From assembly GCF_001679785.1 (NCBI RefSeq), contig NZ_CP016287.1:1190531-1254530 (forward strand): a DNA stretch of 64,000 bases, given 5' to 3'. This DNA is from Rhizobium leguminosarum (GTDB lineage Bacteria > Pseudomonadota > Alphaproteobacteria > Rhizobiales > Rhizobiaceae). The position numbers and the translations under genes were made by a program. Below are positions 8,089 through 16,784 of this stretch, in pieces (within the stretch, counting starts at the first letter, position 1; every line of letters starts with the position of its first letter). Below the pieces are notes generated by a model. It worked only from the letters and a program-made list of their open reading frames with translations. It ran no database searches and was not told the origin of the DNA.

Positions 8089-8919
8089 TCACTCTGTGTC
8101 CAAGAGTGTGTCGGAACGTCGCGGGACCGACAATGCGGGGCATGCTCTTCCTCTGCAGGATCTTTTGCGGTAAGAGCGACAAGACTCGCCAAATGAAGAG
8201 AAAAGCGACTGGCTGAAGGTATCGGTCGCAATATGCCATTCGGGATGCCACTGAACGCCTATCTGGAAGGTCGGCGAATCCTTGATCCGTATAGCCTCGA
8301 TAAGTCCGTCATCGGCGACGCCTTCGATAACCAGATTGTTGCCGAGCCGATCTATACCCTGCCCATGGAGAGAATTGACCCAGACCTCCGTCCGATCCGC
8401 CAATCGGTGAAGCACACCATCTCGCCACAGGTTCAAGCGATGAACAGGGTCGTATTGACGGTCCCGTTCCAGACGTAGATCTTCCTGGTGTCTGATGTTG
8501 GAGGGTATGGTCCGGAGGTTGTCGTATAACGTGCCGTCGAAATAGACATTTAATTCTTGTAACCCTCGGCATATTGCCAGAATGGGCATCCCCAGCGACA
8601 ATGCCGTGGCAATGGATGCTCCAGACAGCCGGTCCCGGTAGCGATCCCTTTGCGCAAAAACAAAATCGGTCACATCGGCCGGCTCGCTTCCATTACGCAG
8701 CACACACGAATCCACATTGGATTCATCCCCGGTCAGTACAAGTCCGTCCAGTCGAGCCAACGCGAATTCGTCACTATTGTGACCTCGCGCTAAGGTAGGC
8801 AGAACGACGACTTCAACATCCGCATATCCAACCAGTGCATCAATATAGCGGCGACGTATCCAGTCCCGGTGGACATTGTCGTCGATAATGCGGTTTGCCG
8901 TGATTCCAACGGTGGGCAT
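8089..8919 (-). CDS. Class I glutamine-amidotransferase-like gamma-glutamyl hydrolase (PuuD-like, peptidase C26)
   Basis: A 276-aa protein with the PuuD/peptidase C26 layout: an MPTVGITANR start, the DGLVLTGDESNVD loop, the nucleophile elbow AICRGLQELNV (C117) and the catalytic pair in VQWHPEW (H225, E227). PuuD removes glutamate from gamma-glutamyl-GABA. It lacks a synthetase partner of the usual amidotransferase kind, which fits a hydrolase. The ATG at 8919 has GAAGGAG upstream. Being co-transcribed with a GS-like gamma-glutamyl ligase suggests a protect/deprotect pair. The last 25 residues are Arg/Ser-rich and unlike the family core. Confidence 0.87.
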   Translation of the reverse strand: MPTVGITANRIIDDNVHRDWIRRRYIDALVGYADVEVVVLPTLARGHNSDEFALARLDGLVLTGDESNVDSCVLRNGSEPADVTDFVFAQRDRYRDRLSGASIATALSLGMPILAICRGLQELNVYFDGTLYDNLRTIPSNIRHQEDLRLERDRQYDPVHRLNLWRDGVLHRLADRTEVWVNSLHGQGIDRLGNNLVIEGVADDGLIEAIRIKDSPTFQIGVQWHPEWHIATDTFSQSLFSSFGESCRSYRKRSCRGRACPALSVPRRSDTLLDTE

Positions 8920-8948
8920 CGTTCACTCCTTCAGGCAAGGTGCGTCCA

Positions 8949-10028
8949 TCAGGCTAGGCCCACGGATAGCGGAATCTTGGCTGCATCGGTTCCATATTTA
9001 TGCTGCCAATAGAGCCTTTCATTTCGCTCCATCAGCTGGCTCATGACGCTTCGCTGCCCTTGAGGTCCTCGAACGAACAAGCCTCCCCAGGTCGCTGCAA
9101 CTTCGGCGTAATTCGGGTCCCGCATGCGTATTTTCTGGGCTTTTTTAAGAAGCCAGAAAGGGATGCCGGGAGAAAGATGATGTTCGAGATGGTATTCATC
9201 GAGATTGACGCCAAGCAGAAGTCGCTCGATGCAATTACCCTTTCTGTTACGCGTCAGGAAAAGATTGGTCTTTTCCGTCTCACACATGGGCGAGTGTTCC
9301 GCGATCTCGATGAACCAGCCAAGCGCCTGAAATGTCGTGAGATACGGCACGATCCAGAACAGTGCGACGTCATCCAGTAAATTCAACCAATAGGAACCGA
9401 CGAGGATAGTGGTCCAAAATGCGTAGAAGCCGACCTTGTCTATAAAGAGAGCCTTGCTATCCAACTTGGATTTCTCAACTCCGGTGACCTTGAAACGGTG
9501 AGTGAACAGATATCGCAAGTATCCAATCGTGGCGGCCCCAAAGAGCGGCAATAGGATGATATCCGTTATGTATCGAACGGGATGGCGGACTTTGTAGACA
9601 CCGCTTTCAAGAAAGAATTTCAGGTCCGGATCCTTGTCTGGATCGCCGAGGTGCGGATGGTGGAGATAGACGTGAGATACCCTGTAGGCCCAGTGCTTCT
9701 GAAACAATGGATAAGCGGCGAATAGAATTCCGAGCGCGTAGTTAAGCGTGCCGTTCCTTGCCAGCGTTCGATGGGCTGCATCATGGGCTATCGTGGTCAG
9801 GCCCCGCTGGTGCGCGCCGATGAAAAGCAAAGCTAGGGGATAGAACCACCAGGAAAGCTTGACGCAAAGAAGGGCGAAAAGAACAATGACCGCATAATCT
9901 TTTGCGATGTAGAGAGCACCGGTGATGTTGTCTGGACGCAATTCAGCCAACGCTTTTTTCACCTCCGCCGAAAAGCGGAAGCTTTCGTAGCGGGCATTCG
10001 TGAGTTGCCAAGTCTGATCAGATACCAT
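8949..10028 (-). CDS. rtxC: Membrane diiron desaturase, RtxC-like (dihydrorhizobitoxine desaturase candidate)
   Basis: A 359-aa integral membrane protein of the fatty-acid desaturase superfamily with the three histidine boxes HDAAH (82-86), HVYLHH (119-124) and HLEHH (280-284), and hydrophobic segments around 45-75, 95-110, 150-175 and 200-235. In Bradyrhizobium elkanii RtxC, a fatty-acid-desaturase homologue of similar length, converts dihydrorhizobitoxine to rhizobitoxine (established knowledge). Here the gene directly follows two genes matching the two halves of RtxA, which is the basis for the symbol. A lipid or other small-molecule desaturase cannot be excluded. The start at 10028 has AAGGGAA upstream. 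Confidence 0.72.
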   Translation of the reverse strand: MVSDQTWQLTNARYESFRFSAEVKKALAELRPDNITGALYIAKDYAVIVLFALLCVKLSWWFYPLALLFIGAHQRGLTTIAHDAAHRTLARNGTLNYALGILFAAYPLFQKHWAYRVSHVYLHHPHLGDPDKDPDLKFFLESGVYKVRHPVRYITDIILLPLFGAATIGYLRYLFTHRFKVTGVEKSKLDSKALFIDKVGFYAFWTTILVGSYWLNLLDDVALFWIVPYLTTFQALGWFIEIAEHSPMCETEKTNLFLTRNRKGNCIERLLLGVNLDEYHLEHHLSPGIPFWLLKKAQKIRMRDPNYAEVAATWGGLFVRGPQGQRSVMSQLMERNERLYWQHKYGTDAAKIPLSVGLA

Positions 10029-10049
10029 GTGTTTTCCCTTTTAGCTCAT

Positions 10050-11387
10050 TTACAGCGCGGCCAATGCACCCGCCAGGTCACGGATGATATCGTCAGAATG
10101 CTCGATACCAACGCAGAGGCGGATGGTGCCGTCATCGATTCCAGCTGCCAAGCGCTTCTCGCGCGGCACGGTCGTATGGGTGGTGGAAACGGGATGGGTG
10201 ATAAGTGTTCTGGCGTCCCCGACATTGGAAACATGATAGGCGAGGCTGACGCTTTCGATGAGTTTGCGTCCGGCTGCGGCATCGCCAACGTCAAAGGTCA
10301 GCATCGCGCCATGGCCGTACTGGGGATCGAAAAGCTCGGCGGCGACCTCTCTTTGACGCCCTTCGAAAAAAGCCGGGTAGATGACTGCCCTGACCTTGGG
10401 GTGACTGCGCAGCATGTAGGCTACGGCCAAAGCATTTTCGCTATGGCGACGCATACGCAAGGGAAGAGTTTCGAGTCCCTGAATGAGCTGAAAGCTATTG
10501 AAGGGGCTCGAGCATGCGCCGGTATCGCGCAACCAAGTCATGCGGGCCTTAAGAAGAAACGGGCTGCTACCCAGATCGTCCAGATTTGTAATCGCCTCAT
10601 GCCACAAGATGTCGCCATGCGCATCGTCGGGCCCGTTCATCAGGGGGAATCGATCAGGAAATTCGTCGAAAGCGAAATTGCCATGATCGACGATCAATCC
10701 TCCAAGAGTCGTCCCGTGGCCGCAAATATATTTCGTTGCGGAATAGGTGGAGAATGCTGCGCCCAACCTTGCCGGACTGCAAACGAGAGGTGTCGTTGTA
10801 TTGTCCACGATTAACGGAATTCCGTGCCGGCGGCCAATTTCCGCCAGCTCGCGTATTGGAAGCGGCACCAGACTCGGGTTCGAGACGCACTCGCCGAAAA
10901 GACCAAGCGTCCGGTCGTCGATTTGAGCTTCGAAGCTTGAAGGGTCGTTGGGATCGGCGCTCCGCGCCTCGATACCCAAACGTCGAAAAGTATTGTGCAA
11001 TAGGTTCCAAGAGTTGCCATAGAGAAACTTTGAAGCCACAATATTTCCGCCAGGGTAACCGCTGCACAAATTCACTAGGGCGAGAAACGTGGCTGCCTGC
11101 CCAGATGCGACAGCAAGAGAATCGAGGCCCCTATCAACCGCCGCGAAACGTCGTTCCAAGGCACGCGTCGTCGGGTTAATAATCCGCGTGTACGTATATC
11201 CATCTGCCTTGACGTTGTAGATGTCAGCGATCTTGGAGAGATTTCCGTCGAGCTCATATGCTGTATTCTGGTAAATGGGAACGCTTACCGCCCTTGTCGC
11301 CGGATCGTGCCTGAAGCCAGCATGGAGAACTGCAGTTTCCGGATTTTCCCATTTGGACGCTTGGGGATTTGGTATGAAATCAAGCAT
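10050..11387 (-). CDS. O-acetylhomoserine sulfhydrylase-type PLP enzyme (RtxA C-terminal half homologue candidate)
   Basis: A 445-aa cystathionine gamma-synthase/MetY-family enzyme. Seen are TAVLHAGFRHDP at the N-terminus, YTRIINPTTRALE (about 66-78), VDNTTTPLV with the pyridine-nitrogen Asp (D195), the PLP lysine in YSATKYICGHGTT (K219) and a C-terminal LCVGIEHSDDIIRDL. Such enzymes do gamma-replacement on O-acetylhomoserine. The C-terminal half of RtxA belongs to this family and joins serinol to an activated homoserine to make dihydrorhizobitoxine. The ATG at 11387 overlaps the preceding aminotransferase stop by eight bases in another frame. Plain methionine biosynthesis is the alternative, but the neighbours argue against it. 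Confidence 0.82.
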   Translation of the reverse strand: MLDFIPNPQASKWENPETAVLHAGFRHDPATRAVSVPIYQNTAYELDGNLSKIADIYNVKADGYTYTRIINPTTRALERRFAAVDRGLDSLAVASGQAATFLALVNLCSGYPGGNIVASKFLYGNSWNLLHNTFRRLGIEARSADPNDPSSFEAQIDDRTLGLFGECVSNPSLVPLPIRELAEIGRRHGIPLIVDNTTTPLVCSPARLGAAFSTYSATKYICGHGTTLGGLIVDHGNFAFDEFPDRFPLMNGPDDAHGDILWHEAITNLDDLGSSPFLLKARMTWLRDTGACSSPFNSFQLIQGLETLPLRMRRHSENALAVAYMLRSHPKVRAVIYPAFFEGRQREVAAELFDPQYGHGAMLTFDVGDAAAGRKLIESVSLAYHVSNVGDARTLITHPVSTTHTTVPREKRLAAGIDDGTIRLCVGIEHSDDIIRDLAGALAAL

Positions 11388-12537
11388 TGATTTGCTCCCT
11401 GGAGAGGCTGCTACACGCGAATTTTCTGGAAAAATCCCGGCGGGCGACCGTCGGCGCAAAACGCTCAACTCGGTCGATCAGACGATCTGGCCAGTCATCT
11501 TGGATCTGCCCGATGCAGCCAATACGAAAGGTCTGGGATGGCGCGTGCAGTTTCGCATAGATGTAGATCTGATCTGCGGCGAGAAAGTTATAGAAATATT
11601 CAAAGCTTTCTTGATCGGATATCCAATGCTTGGCTTGAAGAGCGAGGCAAATCGGCGATTGGAGCTCTTGTCTGAGAATGGGCGTGATGCCGAATGGCCT
11701 AAGGCCTTTTGTTAGGCGCTCTCTGACGCGATCATAGCGTGCCCATCGAGCCTCTGTGCCTTCCATCGAATGCTCCGAAAGCGCACGGTGGAGCGCTTGC
11801 GCTATGTGCGTCGGAGGAGTGGTACGCCACTCCCCCGATCTCTCGAACGACAACCACTGATCATAGAGATCCAGGGAGTAGGTGGTTGCGTGAGTCGACT
11901 TACGGTTGAGAAGCGTGTTTGCAACGATTGCAAATGCCAGTCCCGGCGGCGCCTCCAGACACTTGTTTCCTGAGGAAATCAGGACGTCGAACCTGTCTGT
12001 TTGCGCATTTACCGCGATACCGCCGAATGCACTCATGGAATCGACGATCGTGACGACGCCATTTGCTCTGGCAACATTGATCAAGGCGCTGAATGGGTTC
12101 AGAATGCCCGTGGTCGTTTCACAATGCACGAAGCACAAGTGGGTAATTTCTGGATCGGTTGCCAGCCGATCCGCCACCAGTGCGACGTCAGGCACCTCCG
12201 TTACAGGCGTCACCAGCGTTTCGAAGGCCAGACCATTACGCCGCAGCATGGTGAGTATACGCTCACCATACTGGCCGTTGATGCAGACGAGGGCTTTGTC
12301 CCCGCGACCGATGAATGTGGTGAGCGCCGCCTCAACGGCAAAGGTACCACTCCCCTGTATCGGAATAACCGTATGACTGCCGTGAGCCTGCGCGATGGTG
12401 AGGATCTGATCGCGAATCTCCTGAGTAATACGCTTGAAGGCCGCATCTCTCGACCCGATATCGAACAGCATTCCCTCCTTGACGAAGGGCGACAGGCAAA
12501 GCGGTCCGGGTGTGAATAGACGTACTTGATTTTGCAA
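11380..12537 (-). CDS. Class V aminotransferase, PhnW-like (RtxA N-terminal half homologue candidate)
   Basis: A 385-aa fold-type I PLP aminotransferase closest in look to 2-aminoethylphosphonate-pyruvate transaminase: FTPGPLCLS, MLFDIGSRDAAF, QGSGTFAVEAAL, HCETTTGILNP, the cofactor Asp in VDSMSAFGG (D166) and the PLP lysine in SSGNKCLEAPPG (K192). The N-terminal half of RtxA is an aminotransferase needed for serinol formation, presumably from a dihydroxyacetone-type substrate. It is the first gene of the operon and probably starts at the TTG at 12537, because CGGAGGA lies at the right distance and no ATG is available. No phosphonatase or other phn gene is nearby, so phosphonate breakdown is unlikely. 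Confidence 0.83.
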   Translation of the reverse strand: MQNQVRLFTPGPLCLSPFVKEGMLFDIGSRDAAFKRITQEIRDQILTIAQAHGSHTVIPIQGSGTFAVEAALTTFIGRGDKALVCINGQYGERILTMLRRNGLAFETLVTPVTEVPDVALVADRLATDPEITHLCFVHCETTTGILNPFSALINVARANGVVTIVDSMSAFGGIAVNAQTDRFDVLISSGNKCLEAPPGLAFAIVANTLLNRKSTHATTYSLDLYDQWLSFERSGEWRTTPPTHIAQALHRALSEHSMEGTEARWARYDRVRERLTKGLRPFGITPILRQELQSPICLALQAKHWISDQESFEYFYNFLAADQIYIYAKLHAPSQTFRIGCIGQIQDDWPDRLIDRVERFAPTVARRDFSRKFACSSLSREQINA

Positions 12538-12748
12538 TCAAAATCCTCCGATCAGGAATGAACATAAGGCGCGCAGCCCTGGAGAACTGGCAAAACACTG
12601 ACCAAAGCGACACTTTGTGTCGTTGATCCGTCGCTTGCTTCTTTCGTGGGCATTCGACTTGCGTAGCGACCTTGTCTCCTATCTTTTTATAAAAACAATC
12701 TTTAGTCAGCATAAGCTAATGCTATTCTAAGATGTATTTATAGCTTGG
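12538..12748. promoter_or_regulatory. Upstream region of the rtx-like operon
   Basis: The 210-bp gap upstream of the aminotransferase contains no convincing ORF. It should hold the operon promoter, reading leftwards. A ribosome binding site (CGGAGGA) lies just before the TTG at 12537, and an A/T-rich stretch at about 12680-12715 could host promoter boxes. I see no clear operator palindrome, and no regulator gene is adjacent. Confidence 0.4.
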
Positions 12749-13088
12749 TCACAGCGCTAAGCGGAGCTGATTTTCGCTAGGGTCACGCAGCCAGTCCTGC
12801 ACGTCGATCACCGGGGCTGGAGAGCCGCACTTCAAACTAGAGGTCATGCTCTTCTTCTCCACAGTGTTTTCCCCCGCTTCGTGCGCCAGGAATGAGCGTG
12901 TTAAGGATCAGCTCGAGTTGCTTCGATTTCAAAACGCGGCGCGTGTTCCATCTGTCGGACAATACACGCTGGTGATCTCGTCTTCTGAATGGCTTCTGCG
13001 GCAGTCGGTGATTGCGAATTTGGTTGGCAGAAGGTTCTGTGTGATCTGGAACGAAGAGATTGCGAACGGCGCATGGTCTCGTCATCAT
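12749..13088 (-). pseudogene. Unrecognised gene remnant, two frames
   Basis: The minus strand carries an 83-codon frame (13088-12837) and, in another frame just downstream, a segment ending VIDVQDWLRDPSENQLRLAL (about 12840-12755). Together they look like the tail of a small conserved gene broken by a frameshift. I do not recognise the family. It lies between the rtx-like operon and a run of IS debris. Confidence 0.3.
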
Positions 13089-13188
13089 TGTGCGTCTCCT
13101 TGTTGGCGTCTATAATGTACAGAGTAGGTTCAAGTCCCGTGGAGGCTGGATGGAGCGTTCATGGAGGCAGCGTAAACTTAGAGTCTAT

Positions 13189-13540
13189 TCAAGAAAGGGG
13201 ATATCGAGCGAGCCTTCTGGTCATGAGCTTGATCATTGCGGTTTGGATGAAGGCGAGGCTTGTGGCTGAGAAGCGCTCGAAATCCTTTGCCATTCGGCGG
13301 TTTATGCCGAGCCAAGCCAGCGTTCGTTCGACGATCCATCGCTTCGCCAGCACCTGGAAACCGGCTTGATTGCGTTTGATAATCTCCATCGGTCGCGGGC
13401 TTGTCTCTTCGACCGTTGGGCCCTGATAGCCGCCATCGCCGCAGATTTTTTCGATGAATGGAAAGCGGTTGGCCAGCTTGTCGAAGACAAGTGCCGCTCC
13501 GTCGCGATCCTGAATGCCCGCCGAGTGGACGGCGATGTCA
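13189..13540 (-). pseudogene. IS5-family transposase, C-terminal half
   Basis: The minus strand reads an IS427/IS1031-type OrfB C-terminus: KLANRFPFIEKICGDGGYQG, then IKRNQAGFQVLAKRWIVERT and LAWLGINRRMAKDFER, ending at 13189. The final catalytic Glu (VERT) is present but the N-terminal half is missing, so this is a remnant. Part of the upstream boundary phrase recurs near 27610 as another trace of the same element. Confidence 0.75.
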
Positions 13541-13581
13541 CGTTGTCGGCAACTTAACGGGTGGCGGATAATTCGGTTGAG

Positions 13582-13680
13582 ATGACCTCATCGACCATCA
13601 GCTACAAGAACCACCGCTTTCCACCGCAGATTATCGCCCGTGCGGTCTGGCTGTATTTCCGGTTCCCGTTGGGACGTGTT
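13582..13680 (+). pseudogene. IS6-family transposase, N-terminal scrap
   Basis: From the ATG at 13582 about 30 codons match the IS6 N-terminus (YKNHRFPPQIIARAVWLYFR). The frame then diverges and stops. It is a remnant with no catalytic core. Confidence 0.6.
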
Positions 13681-13725
13681 GCAGGGATCAGATTCTGTGC
13701 GAGATAACCCCACCCTTGGGATTTT

Positions 13726-13925
13726 TCATACAACACGCCGGAATTCTGGACGGCCAAGTTCAGTCATCCGGTTGAGAACGTGGACGCCGATCTGGGCTTC
13801 TGTTTTCTGATTGTCGAAGTTCCTCGCTTTGAGTTTTGGCCCAATGACCGTCTTCCATCTACCCATCTGGGTCTCCACCCGGCTGCGCTGGTTATAGCCG
13901 GTGGATTTCTGCCAAGCCATCGGGA
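13726..13925 (-). pseudogene. IS5-family transposase, C-terminal scrap
   Basis: The minus strand encodes WQKSTGYNQRSRVETQMGRW followed by KTVIGPKLKARNF and a LNRMTELGRPEF ending. This is typical of the C-terminus of IS5-group transposases, including the catalytic Glu in SRVETQ. The rest is replaced by the IS256 element that begins at 13922. Confidence 0.6.
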
Positions 13926-15218
13926 CTGTCAGGAATTCTGTGCGGGGGGCCATGATGATGAAAAGGAGAGAATCATCACATGGCTATCGAAAAAGAACTT
14001 CTGGACCAGCTTCTTGCGGGACGTGATCCGTCCGAGGTTTTCGGCAAGGACGGCTTGCTGGATGACCTGAAGAGGGCGCTTTCGGAGCGCATTCTCAATG
14101 CCGAGCTAGACGAGCATCTCGATGTTGAGCATAGCGAGGGGACCTGTGCCAACCGGCGCAATGGCTCCTCGAGGAAGACAGTTTTGACCGGAACGTCGAA
14201 AATGACGCTGGCCATTCCGCGCGACCGGGCCGGCACGTTCGACCCGAAGCTGATCGCCAAATACCAGCGCCGCTTTCCCGATTTCGACGACAAGATCATC
14301 TCCATGTACGCCCGCGGCATGACGGTGCGGGAGATCCAGGGTCATCTCGAAGAAATCTACGGCATCGAAGTATCGCCAGACCTGATCTCGGCGGTGACCG
14401 ATACCGTTCTGGAGGCAGTTGGTGAGTGGCAGAATCGTCCGCTTGAGCTGTGCTATCCCCTTGTGTTCTTCGACGCCATCCGGGTCAAAATCCGGGACGA
14501 AGGTTTCGTTCGCAACAAGGCCGTCTATGTCGCACTCGCTATTCTTGCGGACGGCACCAAGGAAATCCTCGGGCTATGGATCGAGCAGACGGAAGGGGCA
14601 AAGTTCTGGCTGCGGGTGATGAACGAACTGAAGAGCCGTGGCTGCCAGGACATCCTGATCGCTGTGGTCGATGGCCTGAAGGGCTTTCCCGAAGCCATCA
14701 CTGCCGTCTTTCCCCAAACGATCGTGCAGACTTGCATTGTCCACCTGATCCGGCATTCCTTGGAGTTCGTTTCCTACAAGGATAGAAAGCCCGTCATGCC
14801 GGTGCTGAGAGCCATCTACCGTGCCAGAGATGCCGAGGCGGGCCTGAAGGCACTGGAGGCCTTCGAGGAAGGCTACTGGGGCCAGAAATACCCTGCCATC
14901 TCTCAAAGTTGGCGGCGCAATTGGGAACACGTCGTTCCCTTCTTCGCCTTCCCGGAAGGTGTCCGCCGCATCATTTACACCACGAACGCCATAGAGGCCT
15001 TGAACTCGAAACTTCGCCGGGCCGTGCGCTCGCGTGGGCATTTCCCTGGTGACGAAGCCGCCATGAAGCTGCTATATCTGGTGCTCAACAACGCCGCAGA
15101 GCAATGGAAGCGCGCGCCGCGGGAATGGGTCGAAGCAAAGACACAGTTCGCCGTCATCTTCGGCGAGCGGTTCTTCAACTAATGAACCGGCCCCCCGCAC
15201 AGAATTCCTGACAGTCCC
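13922..15218. mobile_element. Complete IS256-family insertion sequence
   Basis: Near-perfect terminal inverted repeats of about 28 bp bound the element (13922-13950 and 15190-15218; outer bases GGGACTGTCAGGAATTCTGT). They enclose a single intact transposase. The flanking bases do not form a direct repeat: the left side is IS5 debris and the right side is a serine-recombinase gene. The ends were therefore probably separated by later recombination. A truncated copy of the same element is at 27237-27425. Confidence 0.9.
13980..15182 (+). CDS. IS256-family transposase
   Basis: A 400-aa mutator-type transposase, full length for the family. It has an N-terminal DNA-binding region ([19 protein letters not shown], then [20 protein letters not shown]). 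The catalytic core has DDE residues in [24 protein letters not shown] and [17 protein letters not shown] (the last contains the family Glu). An AAAAGGAGAG ribosome binding site precedes the ATG at 13980. It looks functional. Confidence 0.95.
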   Translation: MAIEKELLDQLLAGRDPSEVFGKDGLLDDLKRALSERILNAELDEHLDVEHSEGTCANRRNGSSRKTVLTGTSKMTLAIPRDRAGTFDPKLIAKYQRRFPDFDDKIISMYARGMTVREIQGHLEEIYGIEVSPDLISAVTDTVLEAVGEWQNRPLELCYPLVFFDAIRVKIRDEGFVRNKAVYVALAILADGTKEILGLWIEQTEGAKFWLRVMNELKSRGCQDILIAVVDGLKGFPEAITAVFPQTIVQTCIVHLIRHSLEFVSYKDRKPVMPVLRAIYRARDAEAGLKALEAFEEGYWGQKYPAISQSWRRNWEHVVPFFAFPEGVRRIIYTTNAIEALNSKLRRAVRSRGHFPGDEAAMKLLYLVLNNAAEQWKRAPREWVEAKTQFAVIFGERFFN

Positions 15219-15990
15219 GTACATTGTCGCTGACCATCTTGCGGATCTCCTCCGCCCGTTCCCAACTGATGTAACCTTCGTGCGCGTCCGGGATCAGGGC
15301 AAGCCATTCATCACGCGCCTTGCGGCGAATTCCAGATCGGCCATCGTATCCCGGTACGGAACGACTCTTACCATAAGTATAAGCGCCGCCGTAGATCGGG
15401 TTCGCAATCATCCGGTGGATGGTGGCATAATTTGGCCTGCGCCAGATGACGTCACCGTTGGCGCACCTGACGGGCAGGTCCAACCCCTGCTCAAGGAACC
15501 ATAGCAAGGCCTGCCGGGCACTCCCGAGTTCGGTGACCTTGTTGAAGACGAGTGCGATGGCTTCCTGGATGCGTCGGTCTGGATCCTTCTCGATCCTATC
15601 ACCGGCCTTTACGAAGCCGGCCGGAACAGTGACGACGAGTTCACCGCGGCGAGCCTTCTCATAGCGGGCGGAAAGGGAACGCTGACGCAAGAGATCGAGT
15701 TCATACTCGTTGAGGCTGCCCTTCAAACCCAGGAGCAGGCGGTCGTTGCCCTGGCGGGGCGCATAAACTGCTTCCTGGTCGACCAGGACGGTATCGACAA
15801 CGCGGCACATCTCGATGAGTTGCTGCCAATCGCGGCTGTTCCGGGCGAAGCGCGATACCTCACGCGCGGCCACGGCGCCAACCTTGCCAAGGCAGACTTC
15901 CGCCACCATCCGATCAAATCCAGCCCGGGTCACGCCGCCGGCGGCCGAACGACCAAGGTCGTCATCCACCGTCTCTATATGTGACCATCC
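15219..15990 (-). pseudogene. Serine recombinase, internal fragment
   Basis: The minus strand reads [57 protein letters not shown] and the start of the recombinase DNA-binding domain, ending at [11 protein letters not shown]. This is very close to the recombinase at 31899, which supplies the missing ends. The first about 55 residues, with the catalytic Ser, are cut off by the IS66 element starting at 15994, and the C-terminal half by the IS256 end at 15218. Confidence 0.85.
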
Positions 15991-16075
15991 AAGGTAAGCG
16001 CGAATTTCTGCGCACCTTCTGAAGCGCGGTGCTCTCAGGCATGAGGTGTCCACCAAAATAGGTGGACACCAAATC

Positions 16076-16498
16076 ATGGATGAAGATGTTCCTAAACTGC
16101 AGGTGCGGCTTGTTGGCCGCGACGGCCGTCGTCGATATGACCCTGCTTCGCGTGATCAGCTTGTCGCAGCGTGTTTAGAGTCCGGCGTTTCGGTCTCAAG
16201 GCTGGCGCTGGAGCACGGCGTCAATGCCAATCTCGTTCGGAAGTGGGTAAAGAGGGCTAAACAAGAGCGTGCTTTGACTTCGGTCTCGGCGTTCGTTCCG
16301 GTTCAGATTGCTTCGGATATCTGCTCGTCTTCTGCCAGCGCTCGACTGACGGAAGCGGAGCCGCTCGGAAAACGTTCTCATGCATCCAAGGTGAGCGCGC
16401 TGCTGCCGAACGGGGTCAGTCTGACGGCAGAATACAGCGATGTCGATGGACTGGCGGCAATCATAGGAGCGTTGGGTCATGTTCAGACTGGGCGCTGA
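16076..16498 (+). CDS. tnpA: IS66 Orf1/TnpA
   Basis: A 140-aa IS66 TnpA with HTH segment [20 protein letters not shown] then [19 protein letters not shown] (about 25-65). The ATG at 16076 follows a perfect hairpin-like GTGTCCACC...GGTGGACAC just upstream (about 16047-16070), which may regulate its expression. It overlaps tnpB by 20 bases. Confidence 0.88.
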   Translation: MDEDVPKLQVRLVGRDGRRRYDPASRDQLVAACLESGVSVSRLALEHGVNANLVRKWVKRAKQERALTSVSAFVPVQIASDICSSSASARLTEAEPLGKRSHASKVSALLPNGVSLTAEYSDVDGLAAIIGALGHVQTGR

Positions 16499-16784
16499 TC
16501 TCAAGGTCTACCTGCATCGAGAGCCGATCGACTTCCGCGCGGGCATCAACAGCCTTGCGGTCCTGGTCCAGGAGACGATGGCGCTGGACCCGTTTGCTCC
16601 TGCGGTTTTTGCCTTCTGTAACCGCCGGCGTGACCGGGTGAAGCTGCTGTTCTTCGATCGCTCGGGCTTCGTGCTGATCCTGAAGCGGTTGACCGAAGAC
16701 AAGTTCCGATGGCCGCGCCGAGAGGTGCCGGTGGTTACACTGACGACCGAGCAACTGCACTGGATTCTCGACTACGCATGTTGA
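16479..16784 (+). pseudogene. tnpB: IS66 TnpB interrupted at codon 97 by a recombinase element
   Basis: Codons 1-98 are an ordinary TnpB ([48 protein letters not shown]). The frame then enters foreign sequence and stops after three codons. Bases 19254-19313 encode GIDIDAIVRHPVRQYQIAG and a stop. Joined after CTCGAC, the two pieces make a 117-aa TnpB of normal length. The CTCGAC is present at both junctions (16767-16772 and 19248-19253). Confidence 0.85.

Noticed and set aside
1739..8919. Plain putrescine catabolic (puu) operon
   Set aside because: The GS is fused to a MetC domain, there is no PuuB-type amine oxidase or PuuP importer, and the operon begins with toxin-type biosynthetic genes and has a LysE exporter.
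11380..12537. Phosphonate degradation (PhnW) as function of the aminotransferase
   Set aside because: No phosphonatase, PhnA or phosphonate transporter is near, and the gene overlaps a MetY-type enzyme followed by an RtxC-like desaturase.
13120..13155. tRNA-like T-loop string GGTTCAAGTCCC
   Set aside because: The bases on both sides do not form a T-stem and no acceptor, D or anticodon arm could be folded from the preceding 70 bases.
16047..16070. Short inverted repeat GTGTCCACC...GGTGGACAC as a terminator
   Set aside because: It lies inside the IS66 end just before tnpA and lacks a T-run; more likely an IS regulatory hairpin. It is not listed as a terminator.
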